From contig JAOPTR010000016.1 in the NCBI GenBank assembly GCA_051531935.1, positions 1-64,000 of the forward strand: a stretch of DNA of 64,000 bases, in the 5' to 3' direction. The notes under the pieces are model-generated. The model was given only the letters and a program-made list of their open reading frames with translations. It was not told where the DNA came from and did no database searches. Positions 51,407 through 60,937 of this stretch are shown piece after piece. Within the stretch, counting starts at the first letter, position 1, and the number at the start of each line of letters is the position of its first letter. This DNA is from OCS116 sp051531935 (GTDB lineage Bacteria > Pseudomonadota > Alphaproteobacteria > Rhizobiales > OSC116). Position numbers and translations under genes: made by a program.

Positions 51407-53416
51407 ATGAATCAAATGTTCAAACAAATATCCCTCGTTATTAATCGATTTTCGGTTAAAACTCAGGTTATCTCCATTACCATATTAAGTCTTATTGGCA
51501 TAAGCGCAATTGCGTTTGGCGCCAATTACACCTCTGGTTTAATGTCAACCGCAACAAATTTTAGTATTATAGCAACTGACAAGGCTAGTCTGTTAAGTGA
51601 AATGGAAAAATATGGCCTTGAGATGTTACGGCATGAAAAGCAATATCTTTCAAAACCAAACTCTGACAGCATAGTTCAATTTGAAAAAGCAGAGCAAAAT
51701 GCTGGATCTATTTATGAAAAACTATTGGAAGAGATGGCCAATGAAGACAATAAGCTCAAATTGGCTGACATTTACAAACAATTTCAAACTTATAGCTCTC
51801 GCTTCTTTGAGATTGTTACTGTGCGAAAGGAATTAGGTCTAGATGCTGGGCAAGGATATTTAGGTGAGTTAAATTTGTCAGTAATTAATGTGAATGACAC
51901 AATTGAAGAAATGCAGAAGAAGATGTTCGACCCCTCTCAATTAAGTGGCGTCATTGCTCAATTATACAAATTGGGATTGCATCAAAAAGATTTCATGCTG
52001 ACAGGTGATCGTTTATATTTGGACGCTTTTGATAAAGGTTTGAAAGATGTAGATACGCAAATGGCACTTGCTTTCCTAAACGGCGAAATTCAAGATGCAA
52101 TTTCCACTGCATTTGGGAAATATAAAGATAAGCTTACATTATGGTCTACTTTAAAAGACAAATATAATCAAAAAATCATCGAAATAAATGCATTTTATAG
52201 CAATTTTTCACCCAAAATAAAGCAAATGATTGAGACCTATACGTTTGAAAGTGATAAAGCAACTGAGCAAAGAATATCAACGCAAAGTTCTTCAGATTTA
52301 GTATTGATGATATTATCTGTAATAATTGCAATACTGATTGCTGTTATAAGCTTTGTTATAGCCACTAATATTGCACAAAAAATTAAACAATTGAATTTGC
52401 GTATGACGAGTTTAGCTAAGGGTGAAACTGATGAAAAAATCCCCAATACGTCTCTCAAAAATGAGCTAGGTGATATGGCAAAGTCATTGCTGGTTTTTAA
52501 ACAAAATACCATTTTACGAGTTAAATCAGAGATTGAAAAGAAACAGTTTGATGAAGAGGAGTTACGTAAGGCACAATATATAAGTGGCTTGATTGAAAAC
52601 TTTCAGAATAAATCCACCCAGAGTATTGGCAATGTTCAACAAGCTTCAGATAAATTGGAAGGTGTTTCTAAAAATTTAAATGAATCTGCAACTGAAATGC
52701 AAAACCAGAGTCAAATTGTAACCGTAAATGTTGAAGATACATCACATAATGTGGTAAGTGCGGCTTCCTCAACAGAAGAAATGGTTTCTTCAATAAGTGA
52801 AATTGCTCAACAAGCGTCGCTTTCTACTGATATTGCTGAAGAGGCTCGATTAAAAACAAATGAAACTGTGACTGTGATAAATACACTTTCATCTAGCGCC
52901 AAACATATTGAGCAAGTTGTGAAGTTAATTGAGGAAATTGCGGAACAAACTAACCTATTGGCACTCAATGCAACAATTGAGGCCGCGAGAGCGGGTGACG
53001 CAGGAAAGGGTTTCGCGGTTGTTGCCAATGAGGTAAAAAGTCTAGCTAGTCAAACGGCAAAGGCCACAGATGAAATTGCTGAACGCGTAGCAGCAATTCA
53101 ATCTGATAGCCAAAAAGCCAACAATGCAATTGTAGATGTTGAGCAAATAATTAGTAAGCTATCAGATAGTTCATTGGGTGTTGCTTCGGCTGTTGAAGAA
53201 CAAAGCGCTGTGATTAATGAAATTTCGTCGAATGTGAACAATGCATCCACATTATCAACTAAAAGTGCAAAATCGATGAACCTTGTTGGCACATCCATTG
53301 ACGATACCAAATCTATATCTAACGATGTTTACGGACTAGCAAATGATTTGAACGGTCAAATTTCTGGTCTTGAAAATGAAATCATGGGTTTCCTAAAAGA
53401 CGTAAAATCAGCATAA
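51407..53416 (+). CDS. Methyl-accepting chemotaxis protein
   Basis: A 669-residue receptor. TM1 lies at about residues 20-40 (VISITILSLIGISAIAFGA) and TM2 at about 297-320 (DLVLMILSVIIAILIAVISFVIA), with a ~255-residue helical periplasmic sensor between. A HAMP domain follows (LRMTSLAKGETDEKIPNTSLKNELGDM). The signalling hairpin tip is EQTNLLALNATIEAARAGDAGKGFAVVANEV. Large helical sensors often detect organic acids or amines. It sits next to the opine-type uptake operon and may sense the same compound; inference only. Confidence 0.95.
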   Translation: MNQMFKQISLVINRFSVKTQVISITILSLIGISAIAFGANYTSGLMSTATNFSIIATDKASLLSEMEKYGLEMLRHEKQYLSKPNSDSIVQFEKAEQNAGSIYEKLLEEMANEDNKLKLADIYKQFQTYSSRFFEIVTVRKELGLDAGQGYLGELNLSVINVNDTIEEMQKKMFDPSQLSGVIAQLYKLGLHQKDFMLTGDRLYLDAFDKGLKDVDTQMALAFLNGEIQDAISTAFGKYKDKLTLWSTLKDKYNQKIIEINAFYSNFSPKIKQMIETYTFESDKATEQRISTQSSSDLVLMILSVIIAILIAVISFVIATNIAQKIKQLNLRMTSLAKGETDEKIPNTSLKNELGDMAKSLLVFKQNTILRVKSEIEKKQFDEEELRKAQYISGLIENFQNKSTQSIGNVQQASDKLEGVSKNLNESATEMQNQSQIVTVNVEDTSHNVVSAASSTEEMVSSISEIAQQASLSTDIAEEARLKTNETVTVINTLSSSAKHIEQVVKLIEEIAEQTNLLALNATIEAARAGDAGKGFAVVANEVKSLASQTAKATDEIAERVAAIQSDSQKANNAIVDVEQIISKLSDSSLGVASAVEEQSAVINEISSNVNNASTLSTKSAKSMNLVGTSIDDTKSISNDVYGLANDLNGQISGLENEIMGFLKDVKSA

Positions 53417-53428
53417 ATCAGAAAATAA

Positions 53429-53456
53429 CGGCTCCTCAGGGATAGATGAGGAGCCG
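53429..53456. terminator. Stem-loop between the chemoreceptor and ridA
   Basis: cggctcctc (53429-53437) and gaggagccg (53448-53456) form a perfect 9-bp stem. On the minus strand it is followed by ttattttctg, so it best fits the end of the ridA operon; it could serve both convergent genes. Confidence 0.65.
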
Positions 53457-53540
53457 CCTCAGGGAGAGTGCTTGAAGCCGAAATCGCCCGAGTGATGATT
53501 GGCTTAATTAAGTAATTTAAAAAAATAGTTGAAACAATAT

Positions 53541-53906
53541 TCAGCTATTTTCATGCAACGCTGCCGTGACTATTATCTCAACCAAAATGCCTGGCGCAGC
53601 CATTTCCGATTGAACCGTCGCGCGAGTTGGTGCGGCATTTGGCGCTGTCCATTCATTCCAAATTTCGTTCATTCCAGAAAAATCGCGCTCAATATCCTTT
53701 AACCAAATTTGAGATGTTAAAAGACGACTTTTGTCTGAACCAGCTTTTTCAAGGAAATTGTCGATTTTCAAAAGAACCTGTTTAGTTTGTCCTTTAATAT
53801 CTTGACTTCGATCACCTGCGGTCATCCCACCAACAGATACCACGCCAGCATAAATCACAACCCTGCTGCTGCGTTTATCAGTCTCAATTCTGATAATATC
53901 ATTCAT
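53541..53906 (-). CDS. ridA: RidA-family enamine/imine deaminase
   Basis: A 121-residue RidA (YjgF/YER057c) protein. VIYAGVVSVGG lies early, and PTRATVQSEMAAPGILVEIIVTAAL is the family C-terminal motif with the substrate-carboxylate Arg. RidA hydrolyses reactive imines released by amino-acid oxidases and PLP enzymes. Being the last gene of an operon with a flavin amine oxidase, it probably hydrolyses the imine product of that enzyme. Confidence 0.92.
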   Translation of the reverse strand: MNDIIRIETDKRSSRVVIYAGVVSVGGMTAGDRSQDIKGQTKQVLLKIDNFLEKAGSDKSRLLTSQIWLKDIERDFSGMNEIWNEWTAPNAAPTRATVQSEMAAPGILVEIIVTAALHENS

Positions 53907-53947
53907 AATATTTCTCCCGTATTCATTTTTTTTGATTTGGTATTTAT

Positions 53948-54715
53948 TCAGTGGTTAAGCACTTGAGAAAGAAACGTTTTTGTGCGCAAATGCCGCGGAT
54001 TATCAAAGAAATCTTCTGGGTTATTCACTTCCACAATTGCGCCTGTATCCATAAAAACCACGCGATCTGCCACCTGACGAGCAAAACCCATTTCATGCGT
54101 TACGCAGATCATTGTCATGCCCTCCGCGGCCAAATCAACCATTGTATCTAAGACCTCTTTAATCATCTCTGGATCGAGTGCAGAAGTCGGCTCGTCAAAA
54201 AGCATAATACGTGGCTTCATACATAGAGATCTAGCAATAGCGACCCTCTGCTGTTGTCCTCCTGACAATTGAATAGGATACTTATTAGCCTGCTCAGGTA
54301 TTTTTACTTTCTCAAGAAAGTGCATTGCTGTTTCTTCAGCATCTTGTTTAGGTAACTTCCGCACGAAAATTGGGGCAAGCGTACAGTTTTCAAGAATTGT
54401 TAGATGTGGAAATAGGTTAAAATGCTGAAAAACCATTCCGACATTCTCACGTATTTCATAAACATTTTTCATGTCGTAACTGAGTATATCACCCTCAACC
54501 ATAATTTGCCCTCCTTGATGTACTTCAAGTGCATTGATGCAGCGAATGAGGGTGGATTTACCTGAGCCTGAAGGGCCACATATTACAACGCGCTCGCCGT
54601 TTTTAACTGTGAGATCAATGTTGTGCAATGCTTGAAAAGCGCCATAATATTTATTCAACCCTTCAATACGAATTGCATCCAAACTTGTTTTGGGATCGGA
54701 TAGTTTCACTGACAT
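53948..54715 (-). CDS. Amino-acid ABC transporter ATPase (first of two)
   Basis: A 255-residue ATPase of the GlnQ/HisP/OccP type: Walker A VICGPSGSGKSTLIRCINALE, Q-loop VFQHFNLFPHLTILEN, signature LSGGQQQRVAIARSL, Walker B IMLFDEPTSALDPEM and the His switch TMICVTHEMGFA. Lies between the oxidase genes and ridA. A second, different ATPase is at 57535-58290, but only one permease pair is present. Confidence 0.94.
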   Translation of the reverse strand: MSVKLSDPKTSLDAIRIEGLNKYYGAFQALHNIDLTVKNGERVVICGPSGSGKSTLIRCINALEVHQGGQIMVEGDILSYDMKNVYEIRENVGMVFQHFNLFPHLTILENCTLAPIFVRKLPKQDAEETAMHFLEKVKIPEQANKYPIQLSGGQQQRVAIARSLCMKPRIMLFDEPTSALDPEMIKEVLDTMVDLAAEGMTMICVTHEMGFARQVADRVVFMDTGAIVEVNNPEDFFDNPRHLRTKTFLSQVLNH

Positions 54716-54754
54716 ATAGATTTCCTTTTCTTGATGGGTTTAGTCTGTTCTTTG

Positions 54755-56143
54755 CTATGAATTACTATGCTCATCTAATTCTTCGGCAATAATTCCAAGT
54801 GGTATGGGCTTAAGGGGTGGTCGGATACGGAAATAGCCAACTTCTTGCATTTCTTGTCCAAGACTTTCCGCCACGACTTCACTAACCGCCAATCCGCAAA
54901 CCCTTCCTTGGCAGGGTCCCATTCCAGGGCGCAAAAGAAACTTCACTTGATTTGGCCCCATAGCTCCATCTCGAATTGCTTGTCTAACTCGACCTGCTGT
55001 TACAGCTTCACAACGACAAAGCACGGTTTCGTCATTTGGTCTTCGCAAATGCAAATCTGGAAGATAAAGTCGATCAATGAACCTACGTCCTGCCGAGCTG
55101 CGTGCTAGCTGGGTTCGTATCATAGTCGTATCTTGGCCCGCCACTATTTTACCCACTAAACACCCTTCTAACCACGCAACTTCGGCTCCACCTATGCGTG
55201 CGCCATCGCCAGCCAAATAAAGACCGTTATATTGATCCTTTCCAACTTGAAGATGATCATCGCGCTTTGGTAAAAAAGCATGTTGTTGTTTATTCCACTG
55301 ATGCGGCAAACGTAAGAGACGGCTAGCTTGTTGGTTTGGAACAACACCACAATGTAGACCAATCATTTCAGTTTCAATGCGCTTTTCGCGCCCTCGCCAA
55401 TCTAAGAATTGTAAGGCACGCGCGCGGGTATCGCCTTCAATCCGAAGATTGCTTGCTCCGCGATAAACAGGAACACCTGCCCGCTGAACCTTTGCAATTA
55501 GCGACAATCCTTTTAAGAGAGGTTTGATATTGCGTAATGCTGAGAATAAGTGCCTAGATGCAACAATATGGGTTTTGGCCGACACACATTCAACCATTGC
55601 CTTTGGAGGTGTGCCAGCAGCTACCATCTGCGCCCCAAGTAACCATAACAAAGGACCAGCGCCCGTTAATACGGCATCATCGTGGGTAAGACCTGCTGAT
55701 TTTAATAATATTTGAAGGCCACCAGCAGTCATAACTCCTGGTAAATTCCAGCCCGGCATTGGAATAGGTCTTTCGAGAGCACCAGTTGCCAAAAGCAACC
55801 GTTTGGCACTAATTAGTCTCCCACCATTCGGCCCTGCACAATGAAGCTTCACTTCATTAGTGTCAGTTTCGATGTGCCACACGGTATGTTCTGAAAAATA
55901 TTCAGCCCCACATGTGAGAAATTGTTTAACTCTCATTTGGCCTTGAATATATTCTTCACCAATTTGTTGAGCACGCCACGGAGATGCACTCCCTGCGGAT
56001 CGCCATATTTGGCCACCAGGCTCTATCTGATCGTCAATTAAAACAACTCGAAGTCCTGCTGCACTCGCTGCTATTGCAGCAGCTAAGCCTGCGGGGCCAG
56101 CGCCGACTATGGCAAAATCTATGATATTTGTTGATTGGCTCAT
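54755..56143 (-). CDS. FAD-dependent oxidoreductase, large subunit of an octopine/nopaline-oxidase-like enzyme
   Basis: A 462-residue flavoprotein from ATG 56143 (MSQSTNIIDFAIVGAGPAG), which overlaps the [2Fe-2S] gene by 4 bp. FAD-binding motif GAGPAGLAAAIAASAAGL, second dinucleotide site LLLATGALERPIP, and a C-terminal Cys cluster DETVLCRCEAVTAGRVRQ with GPCQGRVCG, typical of OoxA/HcnB/LhpE-type subunits with a [2Fe-2S] site. Such complexes dehydrogenate opines or D-amino acids. Confidence 0.9.
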   Translation of the reverse strand: MSQSTNIIDFAIVGAGPAGLAAAIAASAAGLRVVLIDDQIEPGGQIWRSAGSASPWRAQQIGEEYIQGQMRVKQFLTCGAEYFSEHTVWHIETDTNEVKLHCAGPNGGRLISAKRLLLATGALERPIPMPGWNLPGVMTAGGLQILLKSAGLTHDDAVLTGAGPLLWLLGAQMVAAGTPPKAMVECVSAKTHIVASRHLFSALRNIKPLLKGLSLIAKVQRAGVPVYRGASNLRIEGDTRARALQFLDWRGREKRIETEMIGLHCGVVPNQQASRLLRLPHQWNKQQHAFLPKRDDHLQVGKDQYNGLYLAGDGARIGGAEVAWLEGCLVGKIVAGQDTTMIRTQLARSSAGRRFIDRLYLPDLHLRRPNDETVLCRCEAVTAGRVRQAIRDGAMGPNQVKFLLRPGMGPCQGRVCGLAVSEVVAESLGQEMQEVGYFRIRPPLKPIPLGIIAEELDEHSNS

Positions 56144-56436
56144 GTACGTGCTCCGCGTTGGGTGCATATACGCAAACCCTCTGTTAGCTTCACTTGGCAC
56201 CCTTGACGATTGGGCACACCATTAATTTCAACTAAACATTCGAAACAAGTACCCATCATGCAATATGGCGCTCGCTGCTCATCCGTTACAGGATGATTGC
56301 GACTGGTTTTTATTCCCGCACCTAATAAAGCTGAAGCGACACTATCACCTTCACGCCCAATTAAGTCATGGCCATCCCAAGTGAAATGAATTTCTTGGAC
56401 GTCATCAGAGCTGTTTGATTCACTGCGTTTAAACAT
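56140..56436 (-). CDS. [2Fe-2S] subunit (HcnA/LhpF/SoxA-like)
   Basis: A 98-residue ferredoxin-like subunit from ATG 56436. Cysteines in PYCMMGTCFECLVEINGVPNRQGCQ are arranged as in the small subunits of octopine oxidase, HCN synthase and D-hydroxyproline dehydrogenase. It would pass electrons between the flavins. Its ATG lies 8 bp inside the preceding DAO-type gene, and its stop overlaps the FAD subunit start. Confidence 0.9.
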   Translation of the reverse strand: MFKRSESNSSDDVQEIHFTWDGHDLIGREGDSVASALLGAGIKTSRNHPVTDEQRAPYCMMGTCFECLVEINGVPNRQGCQVKLTEGLRICTQRGART

Positions 56437-57535
56437 GAAACCTCCTAGAAGACATTGCTGCAATTTGAGGTGTCATAAGCTCGTCAGCTATCATCGGAGC
56501 GAGGCGCATCGCGTGGATAGGTGCCAAAGTCACCCCCGAATGACAATTGGCTACAAATAGGCCAGGACAATCAGGGAAATTATCATAAATCGGATAGCCA
56601 TCATCGGTCATGCTACGAATGCCACCCCAAGCACGAACCAAGTTGACATCAGATAGCCAAGGAAGCATTTTTATACATCGTTGGGCGATGTCTTTAATAA
56701 CTTCTGAGGTTGAGCGATCGTCTAACCCTGCATTTGGCTCTTTACTATCACCAAGTAGTAATGTTCCTGAATCAGTCTGCCTAATTTTATGACTTGGTGT
56801 TGAAAGACGTGACGTTATACGTTCGGTCACTAGAATTTGACCTTTCAACCCAAAAACCGGTATATCAATTCCGATTCTTTCACCTAGTATTTTATTTGCA
56901 GTGCCAGCAGCTAAAATAAGACAAGGGGTTTCAAATTTCTTATCACCGCTGGTTAAATGCCAAATACCATTTTTATACTTCAAATCCTGTACCGTATGAT
57001 TGGATAGCATCTTGCCACCCTTTAAACTTATTGCACGATGCATTGCCAATAGCATGGCATGAGGACTGACGTCCCCATCTTGTCCGCAGTAACCAGCACC
57101 AACAACTTCAGGGCCTATTCCAGGCATAAATTCTGCAACTTGATGATGATCTAGAATTTGCAAATCAAGTGAATTGCTTCCAATAATTTTTGACATTCGC
57201 TCAAATAGCGCGCGTCGATTCTCTAACTCTTCTTCGGTCACGCACAAATGCAGGCCGCCATTTCCGTTAAAGCCGCAATATACGCCCGTTAGATTTAATA
57301 AATCATCTTGAAATTCAGGCCATAGATGAATAGCTTCTTGTGTCCAATGGGCATATTCAGGAAGGCTATCGCCTTTAGATTGCCCCCAGATTAAGCCAAA
57401 GTTCGCGCGAGCAGCACGTTCTGCTTGATCTGTTCCATCAAGCACCGTTACTTCCACGCCGATTCTAGCCAATCCCCATGCAATGGCAGAGCCTACCATG
57501 CCGCCACCAATGACTATTGCGTCATGTCGTATCAT
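56429..57535 (-). CDS. DAO-family FAD oxidoreductase, catalytic subunit (OoxB/HcnC/LhpB-like)
   Basis: A 368-residue D-amino-acid-oxidase-fold enzyme: MIRHDAIVIGGGMVGSAIAWGLARIGVEV is the FAD loop, ARANFGLIWGQSKGDSLPEYA is the substrate side, and LVRAWGGIRSMTDDGYPIYD is the second FAD contact. With the two overlapping genes downstream it forms a three-subunit amine dehydrogenase. Substrate is likely an opine or D-amino acid. Its start abuts the ATPase gene stop. Confidence 0.92.
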   Translation of the reverse strand: MIRHDAIVIGGGMVGSAIAWGLARIGVEVTVLDGTDQAERAARANFGLIWGQSKGDSLPEYAHWTQEAIHLWPEFQDDLLNLTGVYCGFNGNGGLHLCVTEEELENRRALFERMSKIIGSNSLDLQILDHHQVAEFMPGIGPEVVGAGYCGQDGDVSPHAMLLAMHRAISLKGGKMLSNHTVQDLKYKNGIWHLTSGDKKFETPCLILAAGTANKILGERIGIDIPVFGLKGQILVTERITSRLSTPSHKIRQTDSGTLLLGDSKEPNAGLDDRSTSEVIKDIAQRCIKMLPWLSDVNLVRAWGGIRSMTDDGYPIYDNFPDCPGLFVANCHSGVTLAPIHAMRLAPMIADELMTPQIAAMSSRRFHV

Positions 57536-58290
57536 TACCCATTGCCTCTATTTAGAAGTTCAAGGAAACGACGGCTACGATCTGCTTTGGGAGCATTAAA
57601 GAATTCATCTGGTTTTGCAATTTCTACAATTTCACCAGCATCCATGAAAACAATTCTATCAGCCGCGCTTTTTGCAAATCCCATTTCATGCGTCACGCAA
57701 ATCATTGTGATGCCTTCATCCGCAAGACGACGCATAACCGCCAAAACTTCACCAACCATTTCGGGATCTAATGCTGAGGTTGGTTCATCAAATAAAATAA
57801 CTTTCGGCTTCATAGCAAGGGCTCGGCAAATTGCAACACGTTGCTGCTGCCCGCCAGATAATGAATTAACTGGCGATTTTTCTTTCTCCAAGAGACCAAC
57901 CATTTCAAGTAGCCGACGTGCTTCTTGTTCTGCCTCCTTACGGTTCATCAACCTTGCCCTTTGTGGCGCAATGGTTATGTTTCGCAACACATTTAAATGC
58001 GGAAAAAGCTCATAGTTCTGAAACACCATTCCGACTTCAATTCGAACTTTTCGCCAATTACGTTGGGAGCGGCCATTTACTTTTTGACCCGCGACTTGAA
58101 TGGTTCCTGATGTGGCATCTTCTAACCCGTTAATACATCGGATTAATGTTGATTTTCCAGAGCCTGATGGTCCGAGCACAACCACAACTTCGCCTTTTGC
58201 GACAGAAAGATCGACATTATTCAAAGCCTTTATTCCGCCTTTAAATGTTTTGCAGAGTTCAGAGACTTCAATAAGTGGCTCTATATTCAT
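57535..58290 (-). CDS. Amino-acid ABC transporter ATPase (second)
   Basis: A 251-residue GlnQ/OccP-type ATPase: Walker A VVLGPSGSGKSTLIRCINGLE, signature SLSGGQQQRVAICRAL, Walker B VILFDEPTSALDPEM, switch TMICVTHEMGFA. It differs in many positions from the ATPase at 53948 and is nearer the permease genes, so it is the likelier partner of them. Confidence 0.94.
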   Translation of the reverse strand: MNIEPLIEVSELCKTFKGGIKALNNVDLSVAKGEVVVVLGPSGSGKSTLIRCINGLEDATSGTIQVAGQKVNGRSQRNWRKVRIEVGMVFQNYELFPHLNVLRNITIAPQRARLMNRKEAEQEARRLLEMVGLLEKEKSPVNSLSGGQQQRVAICRALAMKPKVILFDEPTSALDPEMVGEVLAVMRRLADEGITMICVTHEMGFAKSAADRIVFMDAGEIVEIAKPDEFFNAPKADRSRRFLELLNRGNG

Positions 58291-58439
58291 TTTATGTCTC
58301 CTAAAATACTAGAATATTCAATCTTACAATGTAGAATTTGATTGTTTATGTGAGAGTGATAAAGCGCAAAACCCAGTAGCAAATAAGTGGTTTTAGACAT
58401 TAGAATTTCTCCGCATTAATTTGTAGATTTTTGCATGTT

Positions 58440-59117
58440 TCATATTTCTTGGCCTGTATGAGCGTGATTGATCTTTCGTTCCAACCAAGCCGTAAATAGG
58501 TTTAAGCTGAAACAAATTACAAAATAAACACAAAGTACAAAGCCAAAGACAATAAAGGCTGGACTCTCACCAGTCATTAACGTTGTCCGCTCAACAATGA
58601 TTTTTGCCGTCCTTAAAAACTCTGCTGTACCCACTAATGTTGCTAGTGAAGTGGCCTGAATGAGAAGAGAAAACAAACCAGTAAATGACGGTAAAATTGG
58701 TAATAATATTTGTGGAAGCAATATTTGGAACGTTATCTCCCAAGGCCGCAACCCTAAGGCCTGTGCGCTTTCACGTTGATGTTTGGATAATGAATTGAAA
58801 CCTCCTCTTATAATTTCTGAGCCATTCGCCACGCCCCAACTCGTTAGGCTTAACAAGGCCGCTGAAAATGGGTCGAGTGATAAGCCTACTAATGGCGCGC
58901 CAAAATATACAAACAGCAAGTTCACCACAAGCGGTATATCTCTGAAAACTTCAACATAGACCGCGGAAATAACTCGCAGAATACGTGAGCGAGAAACAGC
59001 CATAATTCCAAAAAATAACGAGATTACGCCCGTCAAAAGCAATGTCAACGACGCCAATTGAAAGGTAACAATTAAGCCGCTCCATAATAATGGTAAAGCA
59101 TCAATAATAAGTTGCAT
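58440..59117 (-). CDS. Amino-acid ABC transporter permease (OccM/HisM-like)
   Basis: A 225-residue polar-amino-acid permease of about five helices. The ATPase-contact motif is LTSWGVANGSEIIRGGFNSLSKHQRESAQALGL. A typical start is LIIDALPLLWSGLIVTFQLA. It follows the other permease with a 10-bp gap, and the ATPase gene is 149 bp further on. Confidence 0.93.
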   Translation of the reverse strand: MQLIIDALPLLWSGLIVTFQLASLTLLLTGVISLFFGIMAVSRSRILRVISAVYVEVFRDIPLVVNLLFVYFGAPLVGLSLDPFSAALLSLTSWGVANGSEIIRGGFNSLSKHQRESAQALGLRPWEITFQILLPQILLPILPSFTGLFSLLIQATSLATLVGTAEFLRTAKIIVERTTLMTGESPAFIVFGFVLCVYFVICFSLNLFTAWLERKINHAHTGQEI

Positions 59118-59127
59118 AATTTTCCCC

Positions 59128-59799
59128 TTACGATGTACGGAATGGTTTATTCATCACATATTCAAGCCGTCTAACGCCTAAAGAAAGGATGAGGACTAAG
59201 CCCAAATAGATCAACCCAATAGCTAGGAACATTTCGAGTGTGCGAAAATCGAGTGCGACACGATTCATAGCGACAAATGTCAATTCAGCAACTCCAATTG
59301 CCTGAAGATAGGAGGAGTTTTTAAGCACCGATACCGCGGTGTTTAACAAGGCTGGAATGCAGACACGCAAACCAATCGGCAACGCTATAAGTCTTAGATA
59401 GAATATGGGTCGAAGCCCTAATGAAGAAGCTGCCTCTTCCAGACCTTTATCAACCGCTAATAATCCACCTCGAACATTCTCTGTGTTATAAGCCCCCCCC
59501 CAAAGTGAGAGTGCTAGGACGCCTGACCAAAAACCATCTAGCCCCATTCCTATCGAAGGAAGTCCGTAAAAAATGAAAAAGATTTGTACCAATAATGGTG
59601 TTGAACGAATGAAATGCACATAACCTGTTGCGATTTGTGACAGGACTGGCACTTTAAACAATCTCAGACTGGCGCAAATAGTACCTATTACAACTGAGAT
59701 TAATATTGAAATTATGCTGATTTGTATGGTGACCAACAGCCCGTACAATAAATCAGGCGTTGCTCCCCAAATATATGGAAAGCTAAATTCGTAATTCAT
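59128..59799 (-). CDS. Amino-acid ABC transporter permease (OccQ/HisQ-like)
   Basis: A 223-residue permease from ATG 59799 (MNYEFSFPYIWGATPDLLYG); a longer frame extends 60 codons into the binding-protein gene but is not protein-like there. The EAA-type loop is LSLWGGAYNTENVRGGLLAVDKGLEEAASSLGL. It pairs with the permease at 58440-59117 and lies 82 bp after the binding-protein gene. Confidence 0.92.
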   Translation of the reverse strand: MNYEFSFPYIWGATPDLLYGLLVTIQISIISILISVVIGTICASLRLFKVPVLSQIATGYVHFIRSTPLLVQIFFIFYGLPSIGMGLDGFWSGVLALSLWGGAYNTENVRGGLLAVDKGLEEAASSLGLRPIFYLRLIALPIGLRVCIPALLNTAVSVLKNSSYLQAIGVAELTFVAMNRVALDFRTLEMFLAIGLIYLGLVLILSLGVRRLEYVMNKPFRTS

Positions 59800-59881
59800 G
59801 GATGTACATCTCCAAAATGGGGAGGGAGTGGACTTAATTAAAAAACCCACTCCGATAAATTGTCTGGATTTATCCGGACAA

Positions 59882-60736
59882 CTATTGTGCTGGTTTCTTG
59901 GACATGTCCCAGAAGATTGATTTAACATCAAAAATGTCTGCATCAACGTAGGTTTTAAGCCATTCATTGAATTTACCATCTTCAGCCATTTGATCTAATG
60001 AGGCATTGAGGAAAGCTACCCAATCGGATTCACCTGGACGAACAGCTGCGCCACGTAAACCAATTTTGTATGACTCATCAATCAAGCGGATTTTGTTGTT
60101 TTTTGACGTTAAGGTCAGCAGTACTGGGGTATCATGCGCATAAGCTTCAACCCGACCTTGCATTAGAGCTTGAAGGCTGTCTGATACACCATCTAGAAGC
60201 AGTGGTTTAATACCAGGATAGTTTGTTTCAAAGTATGGAATCTGCCATGCGCCTTTAACGAAAGCAATAGGTTTGTCTTTCAGTTCGTCTAAAGTGTTGT
60301 AGTCAGTATCAACTCTTACAGCTACACCAGATGAAGACCAAGCGTAAGGCTGAGTAAAATCAACTACCTTTGCACGCTCTGGATTTATGCCCATTGTCGC
60401 GATGATGATGTCAATTTTATTACCCAACAATGCTGGAACGCGGTTGGCACTAGTAACACATACAATTTCAGCTTCAGCATCTTCGCCAAATGCATATTTT
60501 GCAATCTGATGTGCCATTGCGACTTCAACGCCAAGTGGAACACCTGCATTATCTAGAAAACCTTCAGGTGGGTAATCACACTTAGTTCCTACGCGGACTT
60601 TACCTACTTTTTGAATGGCATCAGGTACGGCGGGCATATCAGCTGCGGTCGCGACTGAAAAACCAGTTACCACCAAACTCACTCCTGTCAAAAGACTAAG
60701 AGCAGCACGTTTCATACTAAATATTCTTGATTTCAT
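59882..60736 (-). CDS. Periplasmic amino-acid/opine-binding protein
   Basis: A 284-residue SBP_bac_3 protein with a signal peptide cleaved near ATA/ADMP (residue about 31). Ligand-domain markers are VRVGTKCDYPPEGFLD, IDIIIATMGINPERAKVVDFTQPY and DELKDKPIAFVKGAW. It starts the minus-strand operon opposite the LysR gene; aaggat precedes ATG 60736. The ligand is probably an amino acid, opine or betaine-like compound. Confidence 0.93.
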   Translation of the reverse strand: MKSRIFSMKRAALSLLTGVSLVVTGFSVATAADMPAVPDAIQKVGKVRVGTKCDYPPEGFLDNAGVPLGVEVAMAHQIAKYAFGEDAEAEIVCVTSANRVPALLGNKIDIIIATMGINPERAKVVDFTQPYAWSSSGVAVRVDTDYNTLDELKDKPIAFVKGAWQIPYFETNYPGIKPLLLDGVSDSLQALMQGRVEAYAHDTPVLLTLTSKNNKIRLIDESYKIGLRGAAVRPGESDWVAFLNASLDQMAEDGKFNEWLKTYVDADIFDVKSIFWDMSKKPAQ

Positions 60737-60937
60737 AATATTATCCTTTTGAATGTACGCTAGTCCAAACTAAACATAAAGATGCACAATTTATTGGGGG
60801 CTTTGCTATACATTATTTCCCTTTTTATCGATGAACTCTAGTCATCTACTCAATTAAATTGACAAATATACACAATGATGTCAAAGAATAAATAATCAAC
60901 CAGTTATCACTTAAACTCATACCATATGGATGAACAT

